DNA from: Algoriphagus resistens
GTDB lineage: Bacteria > Bacteroidota > Bacteroidia > Cytophagales > Cyclobacteriaceae
Assembly (NCBI RefSeq): GCF_001442615.1
Contig: NZ_LMXN01000001.1
Coordinates: 310,001-374,000 of the forward strand
DNA length: 64,000 nt
Reading direction: 5' to 3'
Every line of letters starts with the position of its first letter. The first letter of the stretch is position 1. Below the pieces are notes generated by a model, which saw nothing but the letters and a program-made list of their open reading frames with translations, was not told the DNA's origin and searched no databases. Shown in pieces: positions 63,700 to 64,000 of this stretch. Made by a program: the position numbers and the translations under genes.

Positions 63700-64000
63700 G
63701 TGACAGAACCTTTCCGAGTAGCCATTCCGATCCGCCCGCACCTAAAGGCTTTTCTCCAAGACATCTACGATTTTCCTTATGTGCTCAATCAGAAAGACGA
63801 TATCGGGATTTTTCTCTATCACCTGCTTCGCCGTCGCAAGTTCCGTGATCGCAAATACTACTCACTCGAAGGCTGTACAGATTCCATCGACGTGTTGATA
63901 TCCAGACGCTATGTAATCCGTGAAGGCGTGATGCTCCTGAATGACTACCAGGTGCATCTATTCAATAGCTATATAGAGGATATGATGGAGCGGCACTCGA
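63700..64000 (+). CDS. Unrecognised phage-like protein, cut by window edge
   Basis: Open frame from GTG 63700 to the window end, at least 100 residues: TEPFRVAIPIRPHLKAFLQD, YDFPYVLNQKDDIGIFLYHL, then CTDSIDVLISRRYVIREGVM and ending YIEDMMERHS. No family recognised; the start is supported by the GAAACAAAACG element directly upstream. TTG 63679 is an alternative. It may begin the next transcription unit of the element. Confidence 0.55.
   Translation, partial: MTEPFRVAIPIRPHLKAFLQDIYDFPYVLNQKDDIGIFLYHLLRRRKFRDRKYYSLEGCTDSIDVLISRRYVIREGVMLLNDYQVHLFNSYIEDMMERHS

Overview
The window looks like a chromosome segment of a Bacteroidota bacterium of the order Cytophagales, most like Cyclobacteriaceae/Algoriphagus. 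This is inferred from gene content and not from any database match. Supporting signs are the pyrE / NUDIX / coaD / DUF3822 neighbourhood, a huge AsmA-like protein, secreted saccharide-degrading enzymes, an L-fucose oxidation cluster, and start codons without clear Shine-Dalgarno sequences.

Layout. 1-8.8 kb is housekeeping: pabB (cut by the left edge), a YceI lipoprotein, a gamma carbonic anhydrase, pyrE, NUDIX, coaD, DUF3822, a RecD-like helicase and a DUF1573 protein. 8.8-13.3 kb is a decayed zone around one intact ABC exporter. It holds a tandem pair of a roughly 92-bp repeat, a broken MmcQ/YjbR gene and a broken nucleotidyltransferase/partner pair of toxin-antitoxin type. 13.3-22.4 kb (minus strand) carries a HAD hydrolase and an oxidative L-fucose catabolic cluster: mutarotase, FucP, fucose dehydrogenase, lactonase, FAH hydrolase, SDR and a Gfo/Idh oxidoreductase. 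A dead DUF1016/YhcG nuclease gene interrupts it, and no fuconate dehydratase is visible. 22.4-28.5 kb has an AsmA-like protein, a cyclophilin, an acyltransferase, an esterase and tRNA-Leu(UAG). 28.7-35.1 kb is a TetR-TolC-MFP-RND efflux operon. 35.1-50.7 kb holds map, an erythromycin-esterase-like protein, pectate lyase, DUF1593, AraC, an AGCS symporter, a heparinase-II/III-like lyase, a Gfo/Idh protein, pirin and a Crp-type regulator.

From about 50.75 kb to the right edge lies a temperate-phage-like element. It has an S24 (CI-type) repressor and a second HTH gene on the minus strand, a Cro-like gene, and a tightly overlapping plus-strand early operon of many tiny genes. The operon ends with an ASCH-like protein, a PAPS-reductase-family PP-loop protein, a large primase-helicase fusion and a phage-type methyltransferase. 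Behind it sit an AT-rich segment with iteron-like repeats (a candidate replication origin) and AT-rich minus-strand cargo genes, one with a HEPN-like RxxxxH motif and one membrane/coiled-coil. No integrase or structural genes are in view, so the element continues past 64 kb.

Two cis-acting patterns stand out. The first is a family of five roughly 92-97-bp repeats, all in the same orientation, three of which run exactly into the start codon of a minus-strand gene (coaD, cyclophilin, AGCS symporter). The second is a GAAACAAAA...TTTCGTTATG element in the phage region, found at the start of the Cro-like gene and again, on both strands, about 11 kb away.
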